The notes under the pieces are model-generated. The model saw only the letters and a list, made by a program, of their open reading frames with translations, was not told the DNA's origin and did not search any database. Positions 25,458 to 37,749 of a stretch of DNA of 64,000 nucleotides are shown here, in pieces. Source of the stretch: Phylloscopus collybita (Eukaryota > Chordata > Aves > Passeriformes > Phylloscopidae); NCBI GenBank assembly GCA_027886175.1, contig JAJNNQ010000002.1, positions 12,644,001 to 12,708,000 of the forward strand, written 5' to 3'. Positions within the stretch are counted from its first letter, which is position 1. Each line of letters opens with the position of its first letter. The translations under genes and the position numbers were made by a program.

Positions 25458-26605
25458 TGTGTGCTCTTGGCACAGGTTTGATTGATCACTAACACAGTAT
25501 CAGCATTAAACTCACATTACTTAAAGACCAACCCAGAAAACAAGGAGAATACAACATAGAAGAGAAAGGCAGAATTATTCACACAAAGAATAAAAAGTAG
25601 ATGGATAAGAGTCCCTAAAAACCAATTAAAGGTAAAAGTTTATAGGGAGGAAAGGATTATTCTGTGGTGAGAGCTTAAGAGAAAAAGCTATTGGAGCAAA
25701 ATTTATATTTTTTTCTGACTCAGGCTTAGAGATTGGCATGGGTATGTTCACAGGAGAAAATGGTGTGCTGTGGAGCAAAGGTTGATTCTCCCTCCACAAC
25801 CTACCTCAAATCCCCAGTGTGTCAATATAGACAAAATGCGCTGCTAATGGCAAATATTAATTTGGAGATGGGCTTTCCTTACTACCTGAACTAATGCATA
25901 TGTTCCCCCAAGGAGCTGCACCCCAACCTCCTTTCACTAGCTGCAAAAGAGCAACAATTCCAGTGCATCATCTGCATCAGGAACAATCACATTCATATCA
26001 GGAAACTGTCTTTAGAGTGAGTTGAAAAATTCATTAGAAATGCAGAACAAAATAATAAACCTTCTCATTGCTTTTGTTTGGCTGTTAACCAGAAGGAGAG
26101 AGGGGGATGTTTAAAAAGTCAGGCAAAGGAATATAGGACACCCAAAAAGAGATCAGGTCCTTTGGGGACAATTATATTTTCTTTATTCTAAATTATCTTC
26201 TGTAGTTAGCTGTACAAAATGTCTGGCTTGGGCCAGCTCCTGAGCTTGTTTATGTACTGGAGACTGGAGACAAACTCTCCTGACAGGAAATGAGTGAGAC
26301 TGCAAAGAGAGTATTTTGACAATACAATAGAAACTCATAAGTTCTGGTAACCATGCTATTTTATTGGTTTATTTTTTTTTAATATTGATATTATATTAAA
26401 GGTCAAAGGTACATTAGATGCTAGGAGAAATAAATATGCTGGTGAACAGATAAATCCTATGGAACTCCCAGTAATTAATAAGGTCCATATGTATAGTTTG
26501 TTCATAAGAGAATAAACTTTTTTCCTCCAATCTGAACAGACAAATCCTTTTTTTGCTAAATCCATATGCAGGGTTTATGAGCTAAACCCCACTGCCCTTT
26601 CTCAA

Positions 26606-26638
26606 GGGAAACTCCCATTGAGCTTAGGGGGAGTTTCC
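26606..26638. promoter_or_regulatory. Inverted pair of kappaB-like motifs
   Basis: GGGAAACTCC (26,606-26,615) and GGGAGTTTCC (26,629-26,638) each fit the NF-kappaB consensus GGGRNWYYCC. They also form a perfect 10-bp inverted repeat (GGAAACTCCC / GGGAGTTTCC) with a 12-nt spacer. Two exact matches in a dyad are unlikely to be common by chance, but no promoter or gene nearby supports a role. Confidence 0.35.
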
Positions 26639-28780
26639 TCTGAGTAAGACTTTGGCCTGTTACTTTGGCCGCCTTTCCACTGCCCTTGAAAATTCCCTTC
26701 TTCTTAAGGCACCCTAAATTCAGAGTTGACTCGATAATGACCACGCTTCTGTGAGCAGAGGACATGCTGTCAGGCCCTTTTGCCTGCTTCTCAGAAACAA
26801 AATTTCCATTTCTAGTAGATTTTCCTGCTCGCATTCCTCTGCATGTACAAACCTAATGGAGGAAGTTGAGCTTCCTGTGGGTGTTAGTCTGAAATAGCAT
26901 CTGAGGACTGGAAGAAGTGGTTTTATTACAGACTTAGTTCCAAGCTCTAGAAATCAAGGGATTACAGTTCATTTGCAATAGAGAACTTGTGAAAGATATT
27001 TGTCCTGCTTGCAGTATGAGCCAGATAGCTCGTGCCTAGAATGTCCCACAGATCTTTGATACAAGAAAGAGGTTAATGCCAAAGCCATCAGAGCACATGG
27101 TTACCTGCATTGCACTTATATGAAATATGCTTAGGAATCAGGAGATTAGTATGAAGGCAAAATGCCATTTTGAACTGAGGCTAAATGCTGATTAAAAGAA
27201 GCTGAACGTTTCATGCAGTGATCCCTCTCCCAAACATTTCCTGTGTTTGCCTCTTTACTCTAGCAATCCTCTTTGGCTGCATTGTTACTCCTTTCAAAGT
27301 GTTCCTCTCAGGTGCTGAAGAACCAGGCCCAGTTGGAAGTCTCACCTGCTCCCTAGAATTCCCCAGAGCACAACTGAGCAGAGCCGGTACCCCAGCCTTC
27401 AGCTGCTGGCCCTTCAGAGCCCCCCTAACTGTGACTCTGAACTTGTCTTGGAGAAATTGATCAGCAACTGAATTTATAAAGAGTAATTTGAAGATGAAAA
27501 TCAATATGGCACCGAACATTCTAGCAAAGAATTTTAAGTGATGTTATTAGCCCTGATATTCAGGGGCAGCTAAAGATATCTTAAAATACCCTTCAGAGCT
27601 GTCCTGTTCCATGAAGAACTTAGAAAAGGTAAGCCCATATGTTTTGGATGACATGATTTTTTACCTAAGGAACAAGTCATGGCCCTCGCCAGATGCATCA
27701 CAAGGGCCCATGCTGAGGCTGAGTTTTAATTGCCCTCTTTGCCCCTTCCCTGTGAGCAGTTTCATCACCAAGGCCATTGGGATGACTGTTGTCAGGGCCT
27801 GGGAGGAGAAACAAGGGAGTGAGACATGTTGCGAAGTTTCTTTGAAGGTCTGCCAGTCTAGGATCTTTCACATAACATTTGTTTCCAAAAAAAATTCAAA
27901 GGTAATAAATTACAGAGAGTACAAGGTATTTTATGCTTTGTGGTGTGATGATCAAAAGACGTTATCGTTCTGTTTCACATGTTTGCAGACAGTTAGTTGT
28001 TACTCTCAGTAACAGGGAGCTTTTTTTTTTTCCTCTTGAATGCTAAAACTTCATCTTGTTAAAGGGTGGTTTGCAAGTGAGTGCACAGAGGAAAGGAGAA
28101 GAGCCTTTTTGCCCTCCTGCCTCCCCTTTCTACCTTGTCCAGGATCATCCTCAGATTCTTCAATATGAATACTGACATTGAGAGAAACACTGAGAAATAG
28201 AAAGAGGCAAAAATGCCAGTTGCCTTTATGATTAGTGTTTACAGCATCCACTCAACAAATTTGGATAGAATATCCCAAGGACTTAGGGTGACACAGCTCT
28301 GAATTCTCCAGAAAACAGCAAATATTTGTAAAGTGTTTGTGCAATCCTTTACTGTATAACCAGGACAGTCCTCCATCAAGACCAACATCCTGATAGACAC
28401 TTTGGCTTGTGAGTCATCATAAAAGAGGCCAAACCCTTTTCATTAATCTTAAATCATCAAATATTTTCAATTTACAGGATCTGTTGTTCTGGTTTTTATG
28501 TTGTGTCTATTTCCACGTTCCATATGGTATCTAAAATGAAAATGTCATGAAAGGCAAGTCTGATAGTACAACTGAGATGGCAAAGAGTGAAGGTAAATCC
28601 TAATAAAAAAAACAGCCTAATCTTGATTAAATTTTTAATATTTCTTTTGAAAATTTCCACTTTACATCTCAGGAAACAAGTCTTTCATTTTGTTCTTTAA
28701 ATGGAAAAGCCATTGGATAAAATGAAGTTTAAAACAAGAAAAAAACAATAGCAACAACCATGCAACAAAAAAATGCATTG

Positions 28781-28810
28781 ATATCAATATCAATATCAAT
28801 ATCAATATCA
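28781..28810. repeat. (ATATCA)5 hexamer microsatellite
   Basis: Five perfect tandem copies of ATATCA, preceded by TG so that the left end reads TGATATCA. Simple tandem repeat and a likely length polymorphism. Confidence 0.9.
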
Positions 28811-31352
28811 AACAATTATTCTATTGGCACACCTTCATAATGGTTTCTTTACACAAACTTTATAGTCTGATTCTGTTATTTCCAGTACATTTATTTCAAT
28901 AAAAGCATCTATAAACCTTTTAAACAATTTTGAAGATTGTTCCTTATTCTCACGACGTAGGATGTACAGTTATATTGACAGTCTGCATCGACTGTTAGTG
29001 GATGGTATAAATGGAGCACTCTCCTCTTCAAGATACCCTGTTTGTAAGCCCTGTGTAAATACTCACATTTTATGCTACACTTCAATGTCTCATTTTATTT
29101 TCTGCAGAGACCCTCTTTTTATGTTTTTGGACAGATGAAGAACAAGACAGAGAACTGGATAAATTGCTTTAAATAAATGTGAACTGACCAGATCCATTAC
29201 CCAGATCTTGAACTGAAAATAGTTTAAGTCTTTTTACGTGTTTACATAAAAAAGTTTGCATTCTACTTGCTCGTTGAACCCAGCCCTGTGATGAGTGATC
29301 TTTTAGTACCCCTAAAATGTGACACTAGTCACAACCCAGCAATACTGCAACATTTCAGGAGGCTCTGTGGTGGCAGGATTTCTTCTAGTTTCCACTCTGC
29401 ATGTTCTAAATTTGCAGAAATATTTTGTACATCCAGATCTTGAGATGTGGACAGAGGTAATCTGAGCTATGGCAAATTGGCTGCTAAATCTCATGGTATG
29501 GCTTGAGTCCCATCTCTAGGTTTGAGGCTTGTTTGTCATCAAAACCAGAAGAGTGATAATATCATGGTAAATATACTTCAACTTCTATCTCAGCAATTTC
29601 AGTACCATAATATTTGTATAATAGCAAAATTTACATTGCTTTCTTGTCTTCTCTAAGTCTTCAAAGTATTTGTGGGATTAATTATTATCATTATCCTGCT
29701 TTGGTATTTTATCTGTCTCCCCATCTTTCTGTGTTCTGCTGAGAATGAAAAAGGGAATCAGATGCCATAAGTTTTCTTTTTGCCTTCGAAACTTATGAGA
29801 TCTGCAATCACACTCACCTTTTTCAGAAGAGAACATTGCAGTATTTGTCCATATGTTAAGAGGATTCTGTGACTTGCTGAACTTTAACAGAAATGTCAGC
29901 TTCCCTAATCAAAGTATGTGTCAGAGTTGCTCTTTCAAATGCTGGAGATACCATCTCAAACACTTCATTTATGGTGTCAGAATTGTGAAAATGATTTGCT
30001 TAAGTTTGCTAAGGCCATTAGGAATCATAACCTTAATGTTGTGTTGTTGGTATTGTCCTATTTATCTCAGTAACTTTATCTCTTAAAGAAATATCTAGAT
30101 GACAAAGATATTTTCTCTCAGGATGTTTAACCTGTTGTGTTGCATATAAACTGCAGGGAAAGCTTGCAATAAAATATACTAAAAGATGTGGTTTCTCTTA
30201 CCCTTTACATAGGCATTAGTCTAATATTGCTGAAGTATGACACTGTGAATGGAACTACTCTGTGAATAGCTGCAAAAAAAAGAGTGGAAAGATATCAGAG
30301 TGGAGACTATATAAGTTTTTTCCCCTAAAAAGTGAACACTGGAGCTATACCAGGTTATCTTTGCATGATGTCCTTTAGCTCTCCTGGCCAGTCCCTGGCA
30401 GTAGGAGCCTAGCAGCAGACAGAGTCCATTTTGCGTGGATAAAATGCTCTAAGCTGTGCTCAGAATATAAGCTCGAGAGGTTTTAAAATGGTGAATTTAA
30501 GGTCATGATGGTGTTTTCTCCTGAGTCTTTTCAATTTTTATTGAAATCAGTATGTGTGAAAGCTTCTCAGATCCTTAACAGTTTCCTTTTGAATTTATGA
30601 GTTTGCATACTAAAAGCAGTTTTACATATATCTTCCTTTTAATTCACATGGGAAAGATATTCACTAAACACTGTATTTCTTTTTTTTTCTCATGGGAGAG
30701 AGAGCTGCTGTACTCATCTGTACTTATATTTTTGTTAACTCTTTTCAAAATCCAAGCTGAACATAGATTTTGCACCTTTCACTCAGGAAGAAATCCAAAT
30801 GAAACATGGGTGCATTTAAACCAACCACAGCACATAAATTGGATTTTAAGATTTTAATGGAAATGCAACCCTGTCCCTTGACAGAGAGTTTTCCCACTCG
30901 TGACAAAAATAGAGCTACAGTTTATTGAGAGGAGTTTTAAACATAAGCATTTTTAGTTAAATCTTCACCTGTTAAAGAAGTAGGCCAGTTTCATTAAAAA
31001 CAAAATGAAGAAAATATATAAAATGTTTCAATACCTTGTTTTCTACACTGCTTTTCCTTTTACATGTTTGGACTGTGGATTGTACCATTTATAGAAATTA
31101 ATAAAAATAAATCTCTGTAACAGTGATTATGTGCAGGGTTTTTAACAAACCATAACGATTGTCAGTGTTTTGCAATAGGCCAAGCCACATCAAAAGGCTA
31201 TTTTTGAAATAGCATTTTGGAAAGGTCTTTCATTATTAGACCCACTTGGCCTATAACCTGGTCAGGCTCCTGATAGAGGCAATGACCCTGGTCTGTCCAT
31301 AAGAGACCAAAGACCCTCCAGGGTGTTTCTATGCAGCAGTGACTGAGGTGTG

Positions 31353-31493
31353 TATAAGAAAGGGTGAGCTAGCTTCTAGCAGAATATTATCCAGAATATT
31401 TACTCAGCAGGCTGCAAATTCAGCCAGCACAGCCAGTTTAAGGACTCTTTGGGCACTGCAGCAGAGATTGTGGTGTCATTGGGCTGGGTAAGT
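31353..31493 (+). promoter_or_regulatory. Possible TATA promoter and short first exon
   Basis: TATAAGAA at 31,353-31,360 is followed about 130 bases downstream by a strong 5' splice-donor match, GGG/GTAAGT, with the cut after 31,487. This would give a transcription start near 31,380-31,390 and a non-coding first exon of about 100 bases. The arrangement is seen directly; transcription is inference. Single TATA and donor matches occur often by chance, and I found no matching acceptor or coding exon downstream. Confidence 0.2.
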
Positions 31494-34400
31494 ATCTGAC
31501 TGGACGTGCTCCTGAGTAATCTGCTCTTGACTTTCAAAGGTGCCTTCCCACTTTAGCCAAGTCTGTGATGCTGCATTATGTCTGCTCTCTTTTCCCCTGG
31601 CTCTTTGAATATTTAACTGCTTCACCTAATTCCACAATGAATATTAATCCAATATAACCATGTAATACTTCCATCTACCCTTCAGAGGGCAATTCCCCCT
31701 CGTCTCCACTCTTTACTGCCCTTGGCTTGCAGCAAGGAGCCCTGACAGACCAGTGTTCTCCCCCTGCCTCCCTTGAGGGAGGCACCTCTCCACCTTGCCC
31801 TGGTGATGTTCCAAGTAAAAGCTGTTTCCCAGTCTGCCTTACTGTCCATGCCAAACACAGGGCTGGGGCAAATGGGGAGCAGCTGGAGATGGCCAACATT
31901 AGGCTGCTGCTGCTCTTTCACAATCCTTTTCTGGATTGATGAGGAATAAATTGAGACCTGGATGAATGCTCAATAGGAGAGCATTCAATAAGAGAAAGGT
32001 AGAAGACACCCTCCTTCTCTCAGCAGCTTTCTCCTGGCCCTCATTTCAATTGCTGAATCCATTTAAAATTTGTCTTTGTCCTGCGGTACCAGTAAGCTAG
32101 GCTGGCAATTCCCCCAGTCCTGCAGCCTCACTTTGCTTCTCATTTCTTGGATGTGAGCGTTTCCTTTTAAAAGGATTCCATTTAATACCCTGCAAATTAT
32201 CTGGGGTGGTGCAGAGCAATTTATTTTGTAAGCCTTATGCTGTGGATTGAAATTGCTTTCCCTCATCTCGGTGCATGGCAGCGGGGAGCACGGTCCCCTC
32301 CCTGTGCTGTGCCTGGGGCTGTATCCCAGTACTGAGCCACTGCTGCCACAGGCTCTGTCAGCACCTAAACCTGCTCCTGCCTCCTTCCAGGGAGCAGGAG
32401 GCAACAAAAACAAGTAGACTTTACACACATAAGCAGGCTTTTGAAGAGGCTCAATTCTTGAATAAAAAGAAGGCTTTGACTCACTTTACATCATGTGAGG
32501 AAAAGAAAAGGTTAGACTGGCTCTTCTTACTTGGGGTTTGTACCCACAAAGATGCCCAGGTTGCAGTCCTAGACATGGGACGAGTCATTAGGGGTCCTGG
32601 CACTGACCATAGGTGCTTGCACAGATGAAATGAAGGCAGAACAAAATCACACAGGGTGATGGTGGTGTTTTATCCTTCATCCTGACTGTTTCAGAAATCA
32701 AAAAATATCAGCTTTGGAGGAAAGGAGTCCCCAAACTTCCTGTTTTTCCTAAAGCAAAGCTATCTCAGAGTCATCTCAAATTAGAAAGAGGATACAAAAG
32801 AGCCGACTCATTTGTTTGATATAGTTTAGCAAAAAACTCCACTGCAAAATACACAACTCAACATTTTCTTTAATGACTAAATTCTTGCCAGCATAAAAGA
32901 AAAGGAAGTTTAAAACTACATGAAAGAACTCTCTCCATTCCCTCCCCTGACTGCTTCCTTACCAGTATTCATAGTTTTGTGAACAACCTAAAGTTCCAGC
33001 CACCCCATAACAGATATAATTCAGACAGACATTGAGAATCATCCAGCAGAATGCGTTCTCAAATTTTTTAGCAGCATTTAGAAGACAATTTGGTATGGAT
33101 ATGAATAAAAGAGCATCTTACAATACCTAAAATAAACTTGTTCCGACAGAAAACTTCATGCTTCATGGTTTAGGTCAATCTTTAATTTCTAGGGATTAAA
33201 GTGAATCTTTCAAAAGGATAGATTATGCTTCCACTTCTTTCCCTGGAGTATCTTCTACTGTCTTATGAAGATCTGCTCTTAGTCACTGCCAGAGGGAAGG
33301 CATTTCATTTGATGTCTTTGATTCCATAAAGCAGTTCCTACTTCTTGGTTATTTATATTCAAAAAATAGGCCAGAAAGGTTAAGAATGGAAGAAATAAAG
33401 TAACATAAGTCTTACTTTAGTAATGGAAGACCAAGGCTTGGAGACTTTTGTGGCCTTTTTCAAGGGCATTTAAAGAATTTGTGGCCAATCTCTTCATTGT
33501 CTTATCCACAAGAACAGCCTTATTCTTGACCAGTATTTTTTTGATTGAACAGTACTCTTGATTTAATTTTTGTTCAGAAAGAAAATCAGAAAAAAAAAAG
33601 ATGCCTTATCTTTAGATTTCCAGAGTTAATCAGAGATTTATTTACAATTGGGATGCAGTAAAGCTGGCTCACTTGTTACTGATATCCTTTCCAGAACGTG
33701 AATAACCATTTGAGCACTTGTTTAAAAATACAAAAGCGGTGGGATCTGAGATTCATGCAATGGGCACAAGAGATACAGAGTGCTGAGGAATACAAATGTG
33801 TTTGTGACTAATTCATTAGAGAAACTCCTCATGGAAGATGTAGTTGATCATGATTTCCTTCTAGTGCAGTGAAAATTAGTACTGCCTGGGTTGTATCTAC
33901 CCTGTAAATAAAAAGAGCTCAAGAGAAACATCAGCTTTGGCCTTGCTTTTAAGAATGTATAAATTTAGGGGGTCTGAATAGCATAACTTGCTTTGATCCT
34001 AGGTCTTTCTCAGTGCTCCTGATTTCATGCCAAATCTGAACATAATTCCACATTATCTGGGACAAGAGTGTCTGCCTGCAGACTCATCATAGAAGGGAAA
34101 TAAATTCCATGTTACTCATTTTATTTAGATGGCCACATTATCATACTAATTAATTTATTTTTTTTTTAAAGCAAGATTTTTAATTTTCTTTCCACTGGCT
34201 ATCATATCATTTAAAATTATCTCTCTATGTCCCAGTTTTCTCAGCTTGTAAAATGTAGTTAAGAACTAATCTGGGAAGTCCTGCACCTACAGCTCTTTCA
34301 TAATGTGACATGATAGTACAATCCAAGTTGCACCAGGTACTCACAATGGGAAATTTTTTTCAATTTTAAGACCCAAGGGTAAAGAAGAGCCCAGAAGAAA

Positions 34401-35999
34401 GAATGAAAGAAGACATCTGTCTCCTGCCTTTCAATTGGAATAGTGTTTAAAGGTGAAGTTATGACAATGTTGCAGCCACTGAGCTACATAATGAATGATT
34501 CATTGAAGGAGTGATAAATAGTTCTAGATGGTTAATTTTAGTTTATCATAAAGGTTATAAATTTATATTTGAAAATGGGAGAAAAAATTGCTGTACCATC
34601 TTTGGATTCCACAGCTATCTTCACTTACATATCCCTGGGCTGAGCATGGGAAAAGGGCTATTCTTACCACCACACAAAACCAGATGGAGTTTGATAGAAG
34701 GAAAAACTTCAAGCTGAGTTAGTTTCCAGTCCTTCCAATGCTTGAGAAAGGATGATCAGTGAGCATCCACCTTGCACAATCTGCATGTTTGTCAGTGAAA
34801 CAAAGGCAAGGAATTACATTTACAATCCACAAATATGCATTGCACCAGACTTGAGGTTTCAGAAACAAATTAAATTCCCTTATTGTTGTACAGAGCGGCT
34901 GCAGTCTGCTATGCAGCTGCTTTTTACTCTGCCTTACACACTCAGGGGTTACTGAGGGGTCTGCCTGGTTTGGTTTTTCTGCCACTGTTTTACCAGGGTT
35001 AAGGGCTTGCTAGTATTTTCCAAATTATATACAGGCTTTCTACTCAGAGATAATGAAATACCTGTAAAGTGATAGATGCAACAGCTTTTAGCTGGATATA
35101 TCCTGAACTGTGGGTCAAACACATGGGTCTGCTAGAAGCTTATCCCTTCTTTCTGCTTTAAACCTTACTGTAGAATGACTTGAAAAACTCTGGGGCAAAA
35201 TAAACAAATCAGACTGACAGAGTGGGAAAAAAGCAGTTTAAGAGAAGCCTGTCAGCACAACCTGCTCCCTTTTCTAACCTGGCAGCAATTCCCTCTGGGT
35301 TCCTGCCTTTCTCCTATGCATTTCCCTTCCAACCCTCATTTCCCTATGGAGCTCCCTCAGCCCATCCGATTTTGAACATCTGCTGGCACTGAACTCCTGC
35401 AACTCTCAATCTGTTTCCCCTTGGCTTCCTTCTTCCTTCCAGTTAATCTTCCTTATTTTTGTCTTGGTGAGACTTCCCTCCTTCTTCTCTCTGTCTTCCT
35501 GCTGCTATCACCAAGTTAATCTCCTCACACTCTGGGTGACACCAGACTCACTCTCCCTGGTGAGGAGGAGTGGAGAGACTGACTCCCCACCCCCTGAGGC
35601 AGCTGCAGCCTGCTAAGATGCTACCACCAAGGGACCAGTCTTCTCCTCCAGGCTCCCAGCATCCATGGCCTTCCCCTATGGCTCTTCTCATGTTCTTTTG
35701 ACCCAAGATAAGCTGGAACAAGCTTGAAAATGGTATGAAACCAACACAGCAGAAAACAGTGAATGGTTCTCTGCAGCTCAGTGAGTTAAACTGGCAGTCT
35801 GACATAGTGTGCTGCTGGAGGAGAAGGAGGAGGAGGAGGTTTGGTTTTCTTGCTCTCTATACCTGTAATCCATAGTGGCAGGATCATATTGTAGAGAAAT
35901 CAGTGGGTTTACAGATAAGAGGGTAGATAGGTAAGGTGAGAAAAATAAATGGATTTGAGGGAACCACTGAGCCTGCATCATGTTAAGCTTGACTAAATC

Positions 36000-36050
36000 C
36001 AGTCTATGGAATATATATCTCACCATATGGGATACATATTCCATAGACTG
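36000..36050. repeat. 51-nt imperfect palindrome (23-bp stem, 5-nt loop)
   Basis: The left arm 36,000-36,022 and right arm 36,028-36,050 are reverse complements at 21 of 23 positions, around the loop CCATA. The outer 15 bases, from CAGTCTATGG inward, are perfect. One of the two mismatches could form a G-U wobble in RNA. A hairpin this long and tight is striking. It could be a recent inverted duplication, a relic of a small inverted-repeat element or a hairpin RNA. Confidence 0.8.
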
Positions 36051-37749
36051 AGAAATACTGTGGTCTTGTACACACAGGCTGCCTCCAAGCATGCCTTCCC
36101 ACGGGAGAGTGAGGCTGTTCCTGCTTATTCCCACAGTTATGTTAAACCAGGGTGAATATAAGCCCAGAAGCATTATAGCAATCAAGGTCTTTGTCTGGAG
36201 GAATGAAGAGAGGTTCCCCCACTTTCATCTGAAGGTTGTTGAGAATGATTTTGTGCTTTGTCTCATCAAAAAGACACATAAACATAAATATCCATGTTAA
36301 TTACATTATAATTCAGCCCTAAAGCAAAATAAGCTGAGACTACAGAGGCTATGTGTCTACAAAGGGAACAGTCTGAGGTCTGCCCACCTCTCCCCTCTTT
36401 GTCAAGAACAAGCATTTAAACTCCTTAGTTAGGAGAAATTCTATTAAAGTCCACAAGGTCCAATGGCAGAAGCATAAAACTCAAGTTTGATTTCAAGCTC
36501 TTCCAATAACTCTCTCTGAGTAGCCTCAGATAAGCAATTTAGTTCTTTAATGTAAAACAATAATGGCCACTGGTACTCTGACAGGCACATCATTCTTATT
36601 CCAGCACAAACTGGAAACCTGGTGTTTGGAAATAAAAAGCAGGGCCAATAAAAATTGAAATGGAGAAATAGGGGACTGATTTTAGAAAAACATATACAGA
36701 GTGGCATAAGAGTCAAATATGCATCTGTCCCAGGGACACTTTTCAGGTCTGTTGTCTTATACATTTTCTGCCCAGAAGCACAAGTTTTAAGTAAAAAAGT
36801 AACACCTTTTCTTCCTGTTTCTTCAGGTTTTGAAATACTGAAATTAGACTGAGCGATTCCTGTTTCATGCAGTGTAAATGAGAAGACTCCAACCCTGTTA
36901 GATATCTGACCCAAAAAAAACCCCTGCACGTTTACAATGAAGCAGTCTGCCTTATAATCTTTATATTGTGTGATATCTCGTCGTACCAACAGGCACAGAG
37001 GCAACTTGTCAGTAACAATGACAAACATACACAGATGTATTGTTACTGTAAAACAGTTGTACTTAATTCCCTTTCTTTCCTTGATTTTTTTTGAGGAGTC
37101 TTTTGTAGTCATCTTTTTCTATTCCTGTATGTCTGCAGTTGATAAATTATTTCTGTTTTCTTTAATCCATTTTTTATTATTCTTCCAGATATTTTCTTTT
37201 TCTGGTGTTGGTGAAAATAAATCTTTTCAAGGGCTTGGCAGTATATTTGGAAAGATGTTTTGAGCAGTGTGGGTGCTGCTTCTAGGAGTTAATGAATCAG
37301 AAATTAATGAAATAGTGATCTGAAACTTAAAAGATCCACGTACGAGTGAATGCTGCTAACTAAATTGCCGTGTATTGGTTTTGACGTATTCCCCACCTGA
37401 GCTTCCATGCTGTCCCTTTGTTTCTGTGCTAAGAGCATGAGCTGTGTCCTAATGCACCATGGTTCTCCAGTCCCATTTCGTATGGGAACAAGGATTCTGC
37501 AGTCAGCTCTCAGGCTTGTACTCCTCTAAATTTTGAAGATGTTGACTGATTTTGACAGAGAGGTAGATTTCTCAAAGGTAACGAAGTTCTTACAAGCTTT
37601 AATAAAACAACTCACCACATACAGAGAGATCTAAGGAACTTGACAGAAGGAAGGGAACATTATACAAGCATGTGTGGCCAGACCAGAGAATGAAAGCAGA
37701 AGAGAGACCAAAGATAGAAGAGACATTTATTCAAACCTTCTTAAAAAAC

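Larger units (their letters stand above)
22659..28780. other. Non-coding DNA, no gene recognised
   Basis: AT-rich, with a GC-richer patch at about 23,700-24,000 and a TTTA microsatellite at 25,437-25,457. No open frame exceeds about 135 codons and none shows a domain. A kappaB-like inverted pair lies at 26,606-26,638. Confidence 0.6.
28811..37749. other. Non-coding DNA, no gene recognised
   Basis: No gene called. GC-richer patches lie at about 31,690-31,920, 32,270-32,420 and 35,240-35,680, the last pyrimidine-rich, with a GGA run at about 35,818-35,840. The longest open frame in the window (222 codons, minus, 36,444-37,112) lies here but has no recognisable domain. Short regulatory-looking signals at 31,353-31,493 and a palindrome at 36,000-36,050 are listed separately. 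Confidence 0.55.
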
